From positions 1 to 64,000 of the forward strand of contig NZ_JFHE01000007.1 in NCBI RefSeq assembly GCF_000698555.1: a DNA stretch of 64,000 nt, read 5' to 3'. A program made the translations under genes and the position numbers. This DNA comes from Caballeronia grimmiae (lineage in GTDB: Bacteria; Pseudomonadota; Gammaproteobacteria; Burkholderiales; Burkholderiaceae). The notes beneath the pieces were generated by a model. It was not told the origin of the DNA and ran no database searches. It saw only the letters and a program-made list of their open reading frames with translations. Of this stretch, positions 1 through 8,511 are shown in pieces (the stretch's first letter is position 1; each line of letters opens with the position of its first letter).

Positions 1-616
1 CGAAGCCGTTGGCATCGGCGATTTCCTTGAGTTGCTCGTCGGTCTTGTTGCGCGGATGTTCCTTGAGCCCCGACGGGCAGCAGTGCGAATACGTCACGGG
101 CTTCTTCGAACACGCGATTGCATCCGACGACGTCTTCGCGCCGACGTGCGAGAGATCCACCAGGATGCCCACGCGGTTCATCTCCTGGATCACTTCGCGG
201 CCATAGCCCGAGAGACCGCCGTCGGCCTCATAACAGCCGGTGCCGACGAGATTCTGCGTGTTGTAGCAAAGCTGAACGACATTCACGCCCAGTTCCTTGA
301 ACACCTCGATATAGCCGAGGTTGTCCTCGAACGCATACGAGTTCTGGAAGCCGAAGATGATGCCGGTCTTGTTCTCCTTCTTCGCGCGCAGGATGTCGTC
401 GGTCGTGCGCACCAGCGTGAGAATCTCGCTGTATTCGCGGATCTGCTGCTTCATTTCCGCGATGTTGTCGATGGTCTTCTGGAAGTCTTCCCATACCGAG
501 ACCGTGCAGTTGACGGCCGTGACGCCGCCCTTGCGCATGTCCTCGAACACGGAGCGCTCGAACTTCGAGATGTTGAGACCGTCGATGATGATGCTGTCGT
601 CGTGCAAAGTGCTCAT
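1..616 (-). CDS. M19 membrane-dipeptidase-like protein (C-terminus beyond window)
   Basis: About 205 N-terminal residues are present and the gene runs off the left edge. The ATG at 616 follows a GGAG Shine-Dalgarno sequence and lies 19 nt after the glyA stop, so the two are probably co-transcribed. Segments such as GIIFGFQNS, VDLSHVG and YSHCCPSG are typical of renal-dipeptidase-type (peptidase M19) proteins. The usual N-terminal metal-binding HxD is replaced by DGLNI (residues about 12-16). From memory, an M19 homologue lies beside the dimethylglycine/betaine catabolic genes of Pseudomonas, so a role linked to betaine catabolism is inferred; the substrate is unknown. Confidence 0.8.
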   Translation of the reverse strand, partial: MSTLHDDSIIIDGLNISKFERSVFEDMRKGGVTAVNCTVSVWEDFQKTIDNIAEMKQQIREYSEILTLVRTTDDILRAKKENKTGIIFGFQNSYAFEDNLGYIEVFKELGVNVVQLCYNTQNLVGTGCYEADGGLSGYGREVIQEMNRVGILVDLSHVGAKTSSDAIACSKKPVTYSHCCPSGLKEHPRNKTDEQLKEIADANGF

Positions 617-635
617 CGCTTGTTGCTCCGTGTTC

Positions 636-1910
636 TCAGTAGATGGGGAAGCGCTCACACAGCGCGAAGATCTGGCGGCGCACGCGTTGTTCGGCTTGCG
701 GATCGCCTTCCGGATGCTCACGCAGCGAGTCGAATACTTCGAGAATGAGGCGGCCGGTTTCGCGGAATTCGTTCACGCCGAAGCCGCGCGTCGTGCCGGC
801 GGGCGTGCCGAGGCGAATGCCCGATGTGACCGTGGGCTTTTCCGTATCGAACGGAATGCCGTTCTTGTTGCACGTGATGCCCGCGCGTTCCAGCGCCTGT
901 TCCACCTGATTGCCCTTCAGGCCCTTCGGACGCAGATCGACGAGCAGCAAGTGGTTGTCGGTGCCGCCCGTGACGAGATCGACGCCGCCTGCCTTCAGCA
1001 CTTCGCCGAGCGCCTGTGCATTGGCGAGCACGTCGTCGATATAAGTCTTGAATGAAGGCTGCAACGCTTCGCCGAACGCGACGGCCTTGCCTGCGATCAC
1101 GTGCATCAGCGGACCGCCTTGCAGCCCCGGAAACACGGCTGAATTGATCTTCTTGGCGATGTCCTCGTCGTTCGTCAGGACGAAGCCGCCGCGTGGGCCG
1201 CGCAGCGTCTTGTGCGTCGTGGAAGTCACTACGTGTGCATGATCGACCGGGTTGTCATGGCGGCCCGCTGCGATGATGCCTGCGATATGCGCCATATCGA
1301 CCATGAGCTTCGCGCCCGCCGCGTCGGCGATGGCGCGCAGGCGCTTGAAGTCCAGCTTGCGCGGATACGCCGAGAAGCCCGCGATCAGGAGCGACGGCTT
1401 GTGCTGCTGCGCGAGCTCTTCGATCTGCTCGTAGTCGATCAGCATGGTGTCGCGATTCACGCCGTACTGCACCGCGTTGAACCACTTGCCAGAGAGCGCC
1501 GGCTTCGCGCCGTGCGTCAGGTGGCCGCCTGCATCGAGCGACATGCCGAGCACGGTATCGCCCGGCTTCGTGAGCGCGAGCATCACCGCACCGTTGGCCT
1601 GCGCGCCCGAATGCGGCTGCACGTTGGCGAACTTCGCGTTGAACAGTTGCTTGATGCGGTCGATCGCGAGCGTTTCCACTTCATCGACGAATTCGCAGCC
1701 GCCGTAATAGCGCTTGCCCGGATACCCTTCCGCGTACTTGTTCGTGAGCACGGAACCTTGCGCTTCCAGCACGGCGCGCGACACGATGTTTTCCGACGCG
1801 ATCAGCTCGACTTGCGATTGCTGTCGTTCCAGCTCGCGCAGGATCGCACCGCGCACCGAGACGTCCCGCGTGGCGAGCGGCGCGTCGAAGAAGGGATTCG
1901 AGTTAGACAT
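636..1910 (-). CDS. glyA: Serine hydroxymethyltransferase
   Basis: A 424-aa PLP enzyme that interconverts glycine plus 5,10-methylene-THF and serine plus THF in the cytosol. Length and sequence fit full-length SHMT. The PLP-lysine motif [16 protein letters not shown] is near residue 230, and the N-terminal SENIVS and [10 protein letters not shown] segments are typical. It is followed 19 nt later by the dipeptidase-like gene. Within this cluster it would take glycine and methylene-THF released by sarcosine oxidase into serine, which SdaA can convert to pyruvate. It is probably a catabolic, cluster-dedicated copy rather than the housekeeping one; that is an inference from its neighbours. Confidence 0.96.
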   Translation of the reverse strand: MSNSNPFFDAPLATRDVSVRGAILRELERQQSQVELIASENIVSRAVLEAQGSVLTNKYAEGYPGKRYYGGCEFVDEVETLAIDRIKQLFNAKFANVQPHSGAQANGAVMLALTKPGDTVLGMSLDAGGHLTHGAKPALSGKWFNAVQYGVNRDTMLIDYEQIEELAQQHKPSLLIAGFSAYPRKLDFKRLRAIADAAGAKLMVDMAHIAGIIAAGRHDNPVDHAHVVTSTTHKTLRGPRGGFVLTNDEDIAKKINSAVFPGLQGGPLMHVIAGKAVAFGEALQPSFKTYIDDVLANAQALGEVLKAGGVDLVTGGTDNHLLLVDLRPKGLKGNQVEQALERAGITCNKNGIPFDTEKPTVTSGIRLGTPAGTTRGFGVNEFRETGRLILEVFDSLREHPEGDPQAEQRVRRQIFALCERFPIY

Positions 1911-2322
1911 TGAGAGGTCCGGGGTCAGTAGAAGGACGGTCGGTGGATGAAGCTCGCGCTTTCATCGTTGCGTCTATTCTTGACCTTCGTCTTCCCGGTC
2001 AATTTATGAATTTAGACGCGTTCTTTACCTTTTCCGACATGCGCGTCTGTTTTCGACAAGTGCCGAATCGGCTTTGGGTGTAGTGGCGTTTTTTAGTACG
2101 CTCGCGCTGCACGCTGGCGGGACGATCGTGCGCCGAGTCAGTGCTTGTGCACGACCGTACGCGCCGCCCTAGTGCGTCGGTTTCAGCGAAGCGCAGGCGC
2201 CGCCCCGCCTATTCAGGGTTTAGCCCGATGGCATGCAAGTTGCACTCGTTATCACAATGCAGGAGTGGCACAAGGCCGCAGCCACGGCGTTAAACAATAG
2301 ATTCCAAGGAATCAATTTCCCC
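1911..2322. other. Divergent intergenic region glyA / gbdR-like
   Basis: 412 bp with no supportable gene separate divergent glyA and the GbdR-like regulator. A locally AT-rich stretch (about 1995-2100) is the likely promoter area. No glycine-riboswitch-like structure was recognised. An AAGGAA about 11 nt before 2323 is the likely ribosome binding site of the regulator. Confidence 0.6.
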
Positions 2323-3318
2323 ATGTCTTCCGATCGCACGGCGGCACTGACGCACTTCGCGTTCATGCCGCTGCCCAACTTCACGATGATGGCGTTTACC
2401 AACGCGATCGAAGTGCTTCGCATGGCGAACTATCTGACGGGGCAGCCGTTGTATCGGTGGTCCATCGTCAGTCCCGAAGGCGGGCCGGTGACGGCCAGCA
2501 ACGGGCTATCCGTCGATACGGGGCCGGTGGAATGCGTGGGACAGCCGGATATCGTGTTCGTGGTCGGCGGCATCGACGTGCAGCGTGCGACGACGCCCGC
2601 GCATCTGTCCGCATTGCGACGCTTTGCGCGTACGGGCAGCATGCTCGGCAGCCTTTGCACCGGAACGTATGCGCTCGCCCGCGCCGGCTTGCTGGCGGGT
2701 TACGCGTGCGCGATTCATTGGGAGAACATGTCCGCGCTCAAGGAAGAGTTTCCGGATACGCGTTTCCTGAAGGAACTGTTCGTCATCGACCGTGATCGCG
2801 TGACGTGCACGGGCGGCGTTGCACCGCTCGACATGATGCTGAACCTGATCGCGGCGCGCGTCGGCACGGCGCGCGTGACGCAGATTGCAGAGCAGTTCAT
2901 CGTCGAACACGTGCGGGATACGAGCGCGCAGCAACGCATGCCGCTGGTCGCAAGGTTGGGATCGGCGAACAAGTCATTGTTCGAAGTCATTTCGCTGATG
3001 GAGAACAACATCGAAGAGCCGCTCTCGCGCGAAGAACTCGCGCGGCTGGCCGGCATGTCGCAAAGGCAATTGCAGCGGCTTTTCCGCGAACACCTCGGCA
3101 TGACGCCGACGCATTACTATCTGACGCTGCGCCTGCGCCGCGCGCGCGAGTTGCTGCTGCAGACGGATATGTCCATCATGCACATCACGATGGCTTGCGG
3201 GTTTCAGTCAGCTTGCCATTTCTCGAAGAGTTATCGCGATGCGTTCGGCACTGCACCGACGCGCGAGCGAAGGAAGCAGGCGCCGTCCCTGAGCGCGGTG
3301 CCGGTAATGGCTGCCTGA
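2323..3318 (+). CDS. gbdR: GlxA/GbdR-family AraC-type transcriptional activator
   Basis: A 331-aa regulator. Residues about 10-185 form a DJ-1/PfpI (class I glutamine amidotransferase-like) sensor domain with the Cys elbow SLCTGTYALARAG. Residues about 230-320 form an AraC-type double helix-turn-helix (LAGMSQRQLQRLFREHLG, ACGFQSACHFSKSYRDAFG). The ATG at 2323 was chosen because an AAGGAA precedes it and homology starts there; upstream in-frame starts lack a ribosome site. Proteins of this architecture beside sarcosine-oxidase and betaine genes include GbdR, which activates the regulon in response to betaine or dimethylglycine. The exact orthologue is inferred, because a close paralogue lies at 26644-27636. 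Confidence 0.8.
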   Translation: MSSDRTAALTHFAFMPLPNFTMMAFTNAIEVLRMANYLTGQPLYRWSIVSPEGGPVTASNGLSVDTGPVECVGQPDIVFVVGGIDVQRATTPAHLSALRRFARTGSMLGSLCTGTYALARAGLLAGYACAIHWENMSALKEEFPDTRFLKELFVIDRDRVTCTGGVAPLDMMLNLIAARVGTARVTQIAEQFIVEHVRDTSAQQRMPLVARLGSANKSLFEVISLMENNIEEPLSREELARLAGMSQRQLQRLFREHLGMTPTHYYLTLRLRRARELLLQTDMSIMHITMACGFQSACHFSKSYRDAFGTAPTRERRKQAPSLSAVPVMAA

Positions 3319-3334
3319 CGACTTGCTCTGCTGC

Positions 3335-3366
3335 AAAAAAAGCGCCTCTTTTCAGAGGCGCTTTTG
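3335..3366. terminator. Bidirectional rho-independent terminator
   Basis: A perfect 9-bp stem AGCGCCTCT / AGAGGCGCT (3341-3349 with 3354-3362) has a TTTC loop. An A-run lies on the left and a T-run on the right, so it can end both the gbdR-like gene (+) and fdhA (-), which converge here. Confidence 0.9.
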
Positions 3367-3371
3367 CGTTC

Positions 3372-4568
3372 TCAGGCCGCCTTGAGCAAGCCGTGCGGAT
3401 CGAGCACGAACTTGCGCGGCGCGCCGCCATCGAACTTGCGATAGCCATCCGGCGCTTCTTCGAGCGAAATCACCGACACGTTCACGATATCCGCGATCGG
3501 CAGACGGTCCCACAGAATCGCCTGCATCAGGTTGCGGTTGTACTTCATCACTGGCGTCTGGCCCGTATGGAACGAATGCGACTTCGCCCAGCCGAGACCG
3601 AAGCGGATGCTCAGGCTGCCTCGTTTGGCGGCGGCATCGGCGGCGCCGGGATCGTCGGTCACGTAGAGACCCGGAATGCCGATCGCGCCTGCTGCCTTGG
3701 TGATTTCCATCAGCGAATTGAGGACCGTGGCCGGTGCTTCCTCGTTATGCTCGTTGCCATGGCCATGTGCTTCAAAGCCGACGCAATCGACGGCGCAATC
3801 GACTTCGGGCTTGCCGAGAATCTGCTCGATCTGTTCGGCGAGCGTCGCGTCCTTCGACAGGTCGATCGTCTCGAAGCCCATCTTGCGTGCATGCGCGAGG
3901 CGCTCCTCGTTCATGTCGCCCACGATCGTGCATGCCGCGCCCAGCAAACGCGCCGATGCCGCCGCCGCCATCCCGACAGGCCCGGCGCCCGCGATATAAA
4001 CCGTTGCGCCCGGCTTCACGCCTGCCATGACCGCACCGTGGTAGCCGGTAGGAAGGATGTCCGAGAGGCAGGTGAGGTCGCGAATCTTCGACATCGCCTG
4101 AGCTTTATCGGGGAACTTGAGCAGGTTGAAATCCGCGTACGGGACCATGACGTACTCGGCCTGTCCGCCGATCCAGCCGCCCATGTCGACGTAGCCATAC
4201 GCACCGCCCGCGCGCGACGGGTTCACGTTGAGGCACACGCCCGTGTGTTGCGCCTTGCAGGTGGGGCAGCGTCCGCATGCGACGTTGAAGGGCACGGAGA
4301 CGAGATCGCCGATGGACAGCGTTTCCACGTCGCGCCCGATTTCGATGACTTCGCCGGTGATCTCGTGTCCGAGCACGAGGCCGACTTCAGCGGTGGTGCG
4401 GCCGCGGACCATGTGTTGATCGGACCCGCAGATGTTGGTGCTGACGACTTTGAGAATGACGCCGTGGCCGATGTCGCGGCCACGGGGATCGACCATTCTT
4501 GGATAGTCGATGGACTGGACCTCGACCTTGCCCTGACCGAGATATACGACGCCGCGATTGGTGCTCAT
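3372..4568 (-). CDS. fdhA: Glutathione-independent formaldehyde dehydrogenase (zinc MDR family)
   Basis: A 398-aa, NAD-dependent zinc alcohol dehydrogenase-fold enzyme that oxidises free formaldehyde to formate. Length equals the Pseudomonas putida FdhA family. The catalytic zinc region is NICGSDQHM plus GHEITGEV; structural zinc cysteines lie in ACGRCPTCKAQHTGVC; the nucleotide-binding loop is AGAGPVGMAAAA. The ATG at 4568 follows AAGGAG and fits the homologous N-terminus; the open frame upstream is not conserved-looking. In Pseudomonas, fdhA is the last gene of the glyA-soxBDAG-purU-fdhA operon. Here the CRISPR-Cas island separates it from soxBDAG, although strand and direction are kept. 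It would detoxify formaldehyde from sarcosine demethylation. Confidence 0.95.
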   Translation of the reverse strand: MSTNRGVVYLGQGKVEVQSIDYPRMVDPRGRDIGHGVILKVVSTNICGSDQHMVRGRTTAEVGLVLGHEITGEVIEIGRDVETLSIGDLVSVPFNVACGRCPTCKAQHTGVCLNVNPSRAGGAYGYVDMGGWIGGQAEYVMVPYADFNLLKFPDKAQAMSKIRDLTCLSDILPTGYHGAVMAGVKPGATVYIAGAGPVGMAAAASARLLGAACTIVGDMNEERLAHARKMGFETIDLSKDATLAEQIEQILGKPEVDCAVDCVGFEAHGHGNEHNEEAPATVLNSLMEITKAAGAIGIPGLYVTDDPGAADAAAKRGSLSIRFGLGWAKSHSFHTGQTPVMKYNRNLMQAILWDRLPIADIVNVSVISLEEAPDGYRKFDGGAPRKFVLDPHGLLKAA

Positions 4569-5079
4569 TGATACGTCTCCTTGGATTCGTGAACGGCAGG
4601 CGCGGGCTTTCTCTCTGCGTGCGATGCTCGCGGCCCTGAAGGGAGAGTAGGGGGTTTCAGCGGCGTTCGATGGGGGGAATGCGACGCGGGGTTGGTTGAG
4701 AGCGACTTTTTGAGGGCGTGGATTGGTCGCTTTTGCTTGCGGTTGTGGTGAGGTTGGGGCTGTTGCGGTGCGGTTGGGGGAATCGGGATCAGCGATGGAG
4801 CGAATCAGATGTAGCCAGCAGGATTTGACTCGACAGACAACGTCCGATGACTTCTTGTTCAGTCTCGGTCGCCCCCCTTTCTTGCAAGCTGCTTTTAGCC
4901 GGCCAGGGAAGCCCATGAGACTTCAAGAAGTGATGCCACGAGGGACGAAACAGACGGCGATGCATCGGTCACTGTCTGTCCGGTCCAGTATCGGCTGATA
5001 CAAATCAGACGACGAAGGGGCTGGCTTCGGGCATGTGGAGGAAGCCGGCTTGACCGTCTCCTTGACGGCTTCCACTTGG
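4569..5079. other. Intergenic region between CRISPR array 1 trailer end and fdhA
   Basis: About 510 bp with no gene that I can support. A 91-codon open frame here (4723-4998) resembles no known family and has no clear ribosome site. It should hold the fdhA promoter and marks one edge of the CRISPR-Cas island. No IS end, tRNA or attachment-site repeat was recognised. Confidence 0.5.
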
Positions 5080-5718
5080 GGTGAATCTCCGCGCACGCGG
5101 AGGAACCGTCATGTCTCGTGAAGCCGCCGCACTTCTTCAGGGTCTATCTCCGCGCACGCGGAGGAACCTACGCGAAAGTGCCGCCCGGGGCTTATCTGAC
5201 GGGTCAATCTCCGCGCACGCGGAGAAACCGGTGCTATGTCTCGGGACCAAGCGGCCCTAGTGGGTCTATCTCCGCGCACGCGGAGGAACCCCCCCTCCGG
5301 TTCCGGCATCCCTCTCGTTCAGGGGGTCTATCTCCGCGCACGCGGAAGAACCGATTTCCGTGATGCCATCAATCGGGCTTACCAGGGTCTATCTCCGCGC
5401 ATGCGGAGGAACCCACGAGAAGGACCGCATGAATGCACAGCAGCAGGGTCTTTCTCCGCGCACGCGGAGGAACCCCGAGCCGATACTGGTCCTTATGGGC
5501 CATCGCGGGGCTATCTCCGCGCACGCGGAGGAACCCGCTCCGCAAGGCGGGAGTCCGCATGTTCGATGGGTCTATCTCCGCGCACGCGGAGGAACCCGGC
5601 TTGAGCACTTGAGGGACCGGCACAGCGCGGGTCTATCTCCGCGCACGCGGAGGAACCGACGAGCTACGGCTACAGCTCGGCCGCCGGCCGGGTCTATCTC
5701 CGCGCACGCGGAGGAACC
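5080..5718 (-). CRISPR. CRISPR array 1, type I-E, 11 repeats / 10 spacers
   Basis: 28-bp repeats start at 5080, 5141, 5202, 5263, 5325, 5386, 5447, 5508, 5569, 5630 and 5691, with spacers of 33-34 nt. In crRNA orientation (minus strand) the repeat begins GGTTCCTCCGCGTGCGCGG and ends AGATAGACC, giving a 5' handle ATAGACCn, closely matching the I-E repeat layout of E. coli. Orientation is supported by the cas2-proximal leader at the 5718 side and by the decayed terminal repeat at 5080 (GGTGAATC instead of GGTCTATC on the plus strand). Repeats at 5202, 5325, 5447 and 5508 also carry single changes. The repeat at 5386 has the array-2 core (GCATGC). Confidence 0.97.
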
Positions 5719-5803
5719 TCTCCCACATAACCCCATGAAACCAACCCCGAAACCCGCCACCCGATCCACCAAGAATCGCTAATTTTTGAAGAACGCCAAC
5801 CGC
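5719..5803 (-). promoter_or_regulatory. Probable leader of CRISPR array 1
   Basis: The 85 bp between the cas2 stop and the first repeat of array 1 (minus-strand sense). The repeat-proximal end reads GTTATGTGGGAGA, matching GTTAGGTGGTAGA at the same place next to array 2 in 11 of 13 positions. That supports both as leader ends. A short T/A-rich block (around 5781-5787) may belong to the promoter; transcription may also continue from the cas operon. Confidence 0.65.
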
Positions 5804-6103
5804 CTACCTCAACCCGCGTCTAACCAGATACATCCCGTCCGCATCCACCAGTTCCCTCACCGGCGCGCCCAATTGCGCGATACCAACGCCACCGACGGCG
5901 TCCAGTTCCCGCCACACCATCACGATGCTGCCCCTCGGTTCGTGTCCATGCCAGTCAGCCAGCACCGACCACGTCCGCTCGCGCACGCCCTTGTTCATCC
6001 GTGGCGCGACGTACACGCCCGTCGACACCTCCAGCATCACCGACGCCAAGTACCCGCGAAACCTGTCGGCCACGTCACGCGTCACCACCACGACCAGCGC
6101 CAT
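5804..6103 (-). CDS. cas2: CRISPR adaptation protein Cas2e
   Basis: A 99-aa Cas2 of the I-E subtype, the structural partner of Cas1 in the spacer-integration complex. The N-terminal strand ALVVVVTRDVADRFRG, followed by LEVSTGVYVAP and a central GSIVMVWR strand, matches the E. coli Cas2e pattern (VVVTE..P.RLRG, LEVRAGVYVG, NVVMAW). It overlaps the end of cas1 by 29 nt and ends 85 bp before array 1. It looks intact, unlike cas1. Confidence 0.95.
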   Translation of the reverse strand: MALVVVVTRDVADRFRGYLASVMLEVSTGVYVAPRMNKGVRERTWSVLADWHGHEPRGSIVMVWRELDAVGGVGIAQLGAPVRELVDADGMYLVRRGLR

Positions 6104-6957
6104 CCGCCTCCTCCAGCTTTTCCTCGAGCCGCAACACCTGCTTGATGCGATCGATCATCGCGGGAATGATCTGCTGCTTGCGAAACACGCGCGCCGCCTC
6201 GCGTCGAACGAGCCGGTCGATCGTCTTGTCGCTGCGCTGCGCCTCCTTGACTGCGGCGAAGGCGATCGAAAGCGTCACGTTATCGCGGAAAAGATCGGCA
6301 ATATCGAGCACGAAAGCCTGGCCGGAATCCTCGTGAATAAAGCCGAGCTGAGGCACAGCCGCAAGCGCGTGAACGGCGATCGCCGCCGCCTGCACAGCCG
6401 TCGCCGCATGATTGATGGCGATTCGCCATGTCGGCGGCGTCGGGGTTCGCGCGATCGTAACGCCGCCCCTGCCAGTCGATGCCGAATTGCTGCGCGCGCA
6501 GCCGATAAATCGCCGTCACGCGCGCCCCTTCTATGCCCCGCAGCGTGTCCAAATCGCGATGCGGAAGCACTTCCCCGAGGCGCAGTGCATACATGTGCCG
6601 CGCGACAGCCACGCGGCGTCGCGCACTGCCCCACAGCTCCGCTTGCCGCCGCGCGACATCGGAACGATCCGGCATCAGCGGCGGCGCCGTGTAACTGCGC
6701 ACACCGCTCGCGCCGACCGCCGCGAGCAACGTGCCATGACGCGCGAGCAGACGCAGCGCATCATGGGTCACGCTGCCGCCGGGGCCGAGCAGCATCATCG
6801 ATACCGACTGGTGCGGGATCTGATCGACGTACTGCCCACTCGTGAAATGCAGGCATCCGTCAATGACGCCGAGTTCGCCTCGCTCCAGCCACACCAATCC
6901 ATGACAATCCGCATGAGGCACGCGGGATGTGTCGAGCCCTAGCCGCCCCTTGAGCAC
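6075..6957 (-). pseudogene. cas1: Cas1e with an apparent frameshift
   Basis: The I-E integrase subunit for spacer acquisition. The GTG start at 6957 follows GAGG, and the N-terminus LKGRLGLDTSRVPHADCHG is typical. The first frame holds the E. coli Glu141 equivalent in RGIEGARV. Homology then jumps frame at about 6421-6426: after DAADMAN the sequence AATCGCCATC should read AATCGCGCCATC, so two bases (GC) seem missing. The catalytic His (GFIHED) and Asp pair (DIAD) lie in the second frame, which ends at 6075. Read as is, the first frame would end at 6280 with about 35 foreign residues and no nuclease site. Either cas1 is inactive or there is a sequencing error in a GC-rich run. Confidence 0.85.
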
Positions 6958-6973
6958 GCGCGGGCCTCGACGA

Positions 6974-7762
6974 TCAGTTGTCCACGGACGCTGGCTTCAG
7001 CAAAAGCATGCCAAACCCGAACGCCCGATGCCGCCCAATTCCGTGCCTGAGCAAATTCGCGAACGCATCGGAATCTTCAACGCGCAAATGGCCGCTGAGA
7101 ACCGCGTCCGGGCCATTGATGACGCGCGGCTGTCTCGGCTTGCCGTTGCCATTGCCATTGCCGCTACCGTCGCCCGAACCAGCTTGCGTGCGGCGAATCA
7201 CGGGCGTGAGTCGAAACCGCGTCATGCGCGCTTCGACCAGACTCGCCGCTCCGCTCGATTGCAGCCGTTCGCCGAGCCATTCGACATAAGCCGCTTCGCG
7301 ACGCAGCACGTGCTCATCGGCTTCTTCGTCGATCGGAATTCGGAAGGCATCCCGTTCCCGTCCATGCTTGCATTGCGCGTCCTTGCTGCGCCGGACCGGT
7401 CGCACGCGCACGTCGAAACCCAACACGCGCCCAGCCTGCCATTGCGCCGGAAACGAGCGAATGTTGAGACCGGGGCTATGCGGGCCTGCGTCGAGTCCGA
7501 GCGCATCCGCGAGGTCCGGCGCGGCGCATAGCCCGCTCGCCTCGCGCAGCGCATCGCCGGAATGGGCCGTGTATGCGAGCAGTCCGGCTCGCTCGTCCCG
7601 ATAGTAAAAAGGCTTCGGCGCAAGCGAGCCGAACACCGCGCTCAACGCCGCGTGAAAGGCGTAGCCCAGGTCGCCGCCGGGCGGTAGCAAGCCATGCCGC
7701 GACGCCCACATCACGAACTTCTTCGGATCGGGCTGGCAATGAATCAGATTAAGGGCGGTCAT
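6974..7762 (-). CDS. cas6e: Cas6e crRNA endoribonuclease (CasE/Cse3)
   Basis: A 262-aa RAMP protein that cuts the pre-crRNA at the base of each repeat hairpin and stays in Cascade. It starts TALNLIHCQPDPKKFVMW and has the C-terminal glycine-rich loop GIGRHRAFGFGMLLL expected of Cas6e. It is longer than E. coli Cas6e (199 aa) because of internal extensions, including a low-complexity SGDGSGNGNGNGK linker before the C-terminal domain. The ATG at 7762 overlaps the end of cas5e by 14 nt; upstream in-frame sequence is the shadow of cas5e. cas1 follows 16 nt downstream. Confidence 0.93.
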   Translation of the reverse strand: MTALNLIHCQPDPKKFVMWASRHGLLPPGGDLGYAFHAALSAVFGSLAPKPFYYRDERAGLLAYTAHSGDALREASGLCAAPDLADALGLDAGPHSPGLNIRSFPAQWQAGRVLGFDVRVRPVRRSKDAQCKHGRERDAFRIPIDEEADEHVLRREAAYVEWLGERLQSSGAASLVEARMTRFRLTPVIRRTQAGSGDGSGNGNGNGKPRQPRVINGPDAVLSGHLRVEDSDAFANLLRHGIGRHRAFGFGMLLLKPASVDN

Positions 7763-8510
7763 ACGGAAATTCCGGCGAAGTCGATGGATGCGCGAACGAT
7801 GCCCGCTTCGCGCTTGCCTCCAGAACCGGACGCGATCCGCCGTGCACGTTGGTCCTCCAGTCGCGCTCGTCGCAGATGCCGCGAGCCTGTGCGCGCCCGT
7901 CCGGCATCGCGCCTTCGTTCGTTGGCCACTGCATGTGGAATGTGGCATTGTCGAAGCCTGCGGGCAGCGGCGCGTGCCGCAATGCCTCGAGCACATTGGC
8001 CGCATCGATGAAGCCCGCGAACACCCGCGCCGACGGCAGGCACGGCTTGCGTCCGATGAACAGCGGACGCATGGGCCGATCCAGTGCGCGCGCAATGTCG
8101 TCGAGCGTCGGCGTTTCGTTCGCCGGGTCGAGCCGCAGCGCCACGAGCGCGTCGAGGCCGGCGTGATAGTCGCGGTAGCGCAGGTGCGGGCTCTTGTAGG
8201 TCTCCGCGCTGCCTTCGCGGGACTCGGGATAGCCGAGCGTCGTCCAGCCGCTATCGTTCGCGCCGAGCTGAGCCGTCTGAAAGTCCCGCAGGCGCTCGCC
8301 GGAACGATCGAGCCGCGCGCCCATCACCATGCGCGCCTGCAGACGGTTGTGACGCTCGCTATCGCCGCGATCCCAGCCGAGCGCGTTCGCGATGAGTCCC
8401 GTGATCATCGACATGGCCGGGAAATCGCGGATCACGCCATAGTTGTCGACTACCTCGCCGCCGAACGCGATAAGCGGCGCACGCAAGCGCATCAGCAAGT
8501 GACGCCGCAT
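7749..8510 (-). CDS. cas5e: Cas5e Cascade subunit (CasD)
   Basis: A RAMP protein that binds the 5' handle of the crRNA in Cascade. The N-terminus RRHLLMRLRAPLIAFGG fits the Cas5 family (MRL..P..(S/A)FG), and about 253 aa is normal for CasD. The ATG at 8510 has an AAGG 8-9 nt upstream and comes just after the cas7e stop. A GTG at 8519 is an in-frame alternative that would overlap cas7e. It overlaps cas6e by 14 nt, indicating translational coupling. Confidence 0.93.
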   Translation of the reverse strand: MRRHLLMRLRAPLIAFGGEVVDNYGVIRDFPAMSMITGLIANALGWDRGDSERHNRLQARMVMGARLDRSGERLRDFQTAQLGANDSGWTTLGYPESREGSAETYKSPHLRYRDYHAGLDALVALRLDPANETPTLDDIARALDRPMRPLFIGRKPCLPSARVFAGFIDAANVLEALRHAPLPAGFDNATFHMQWPTNEGAMPDGRAQARGICDERDWRTNVHGGSRPVLEASAKRASFAHPSTSPEFPYDRP

Positions 8511-8511
8511 G

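Noticed and set aside
4723-4998. A 91-codon open frame between fdhA and array 1
   Set aside because: No family resemblance, no clear ribosome site, and a composition unlike neighbouring genes.
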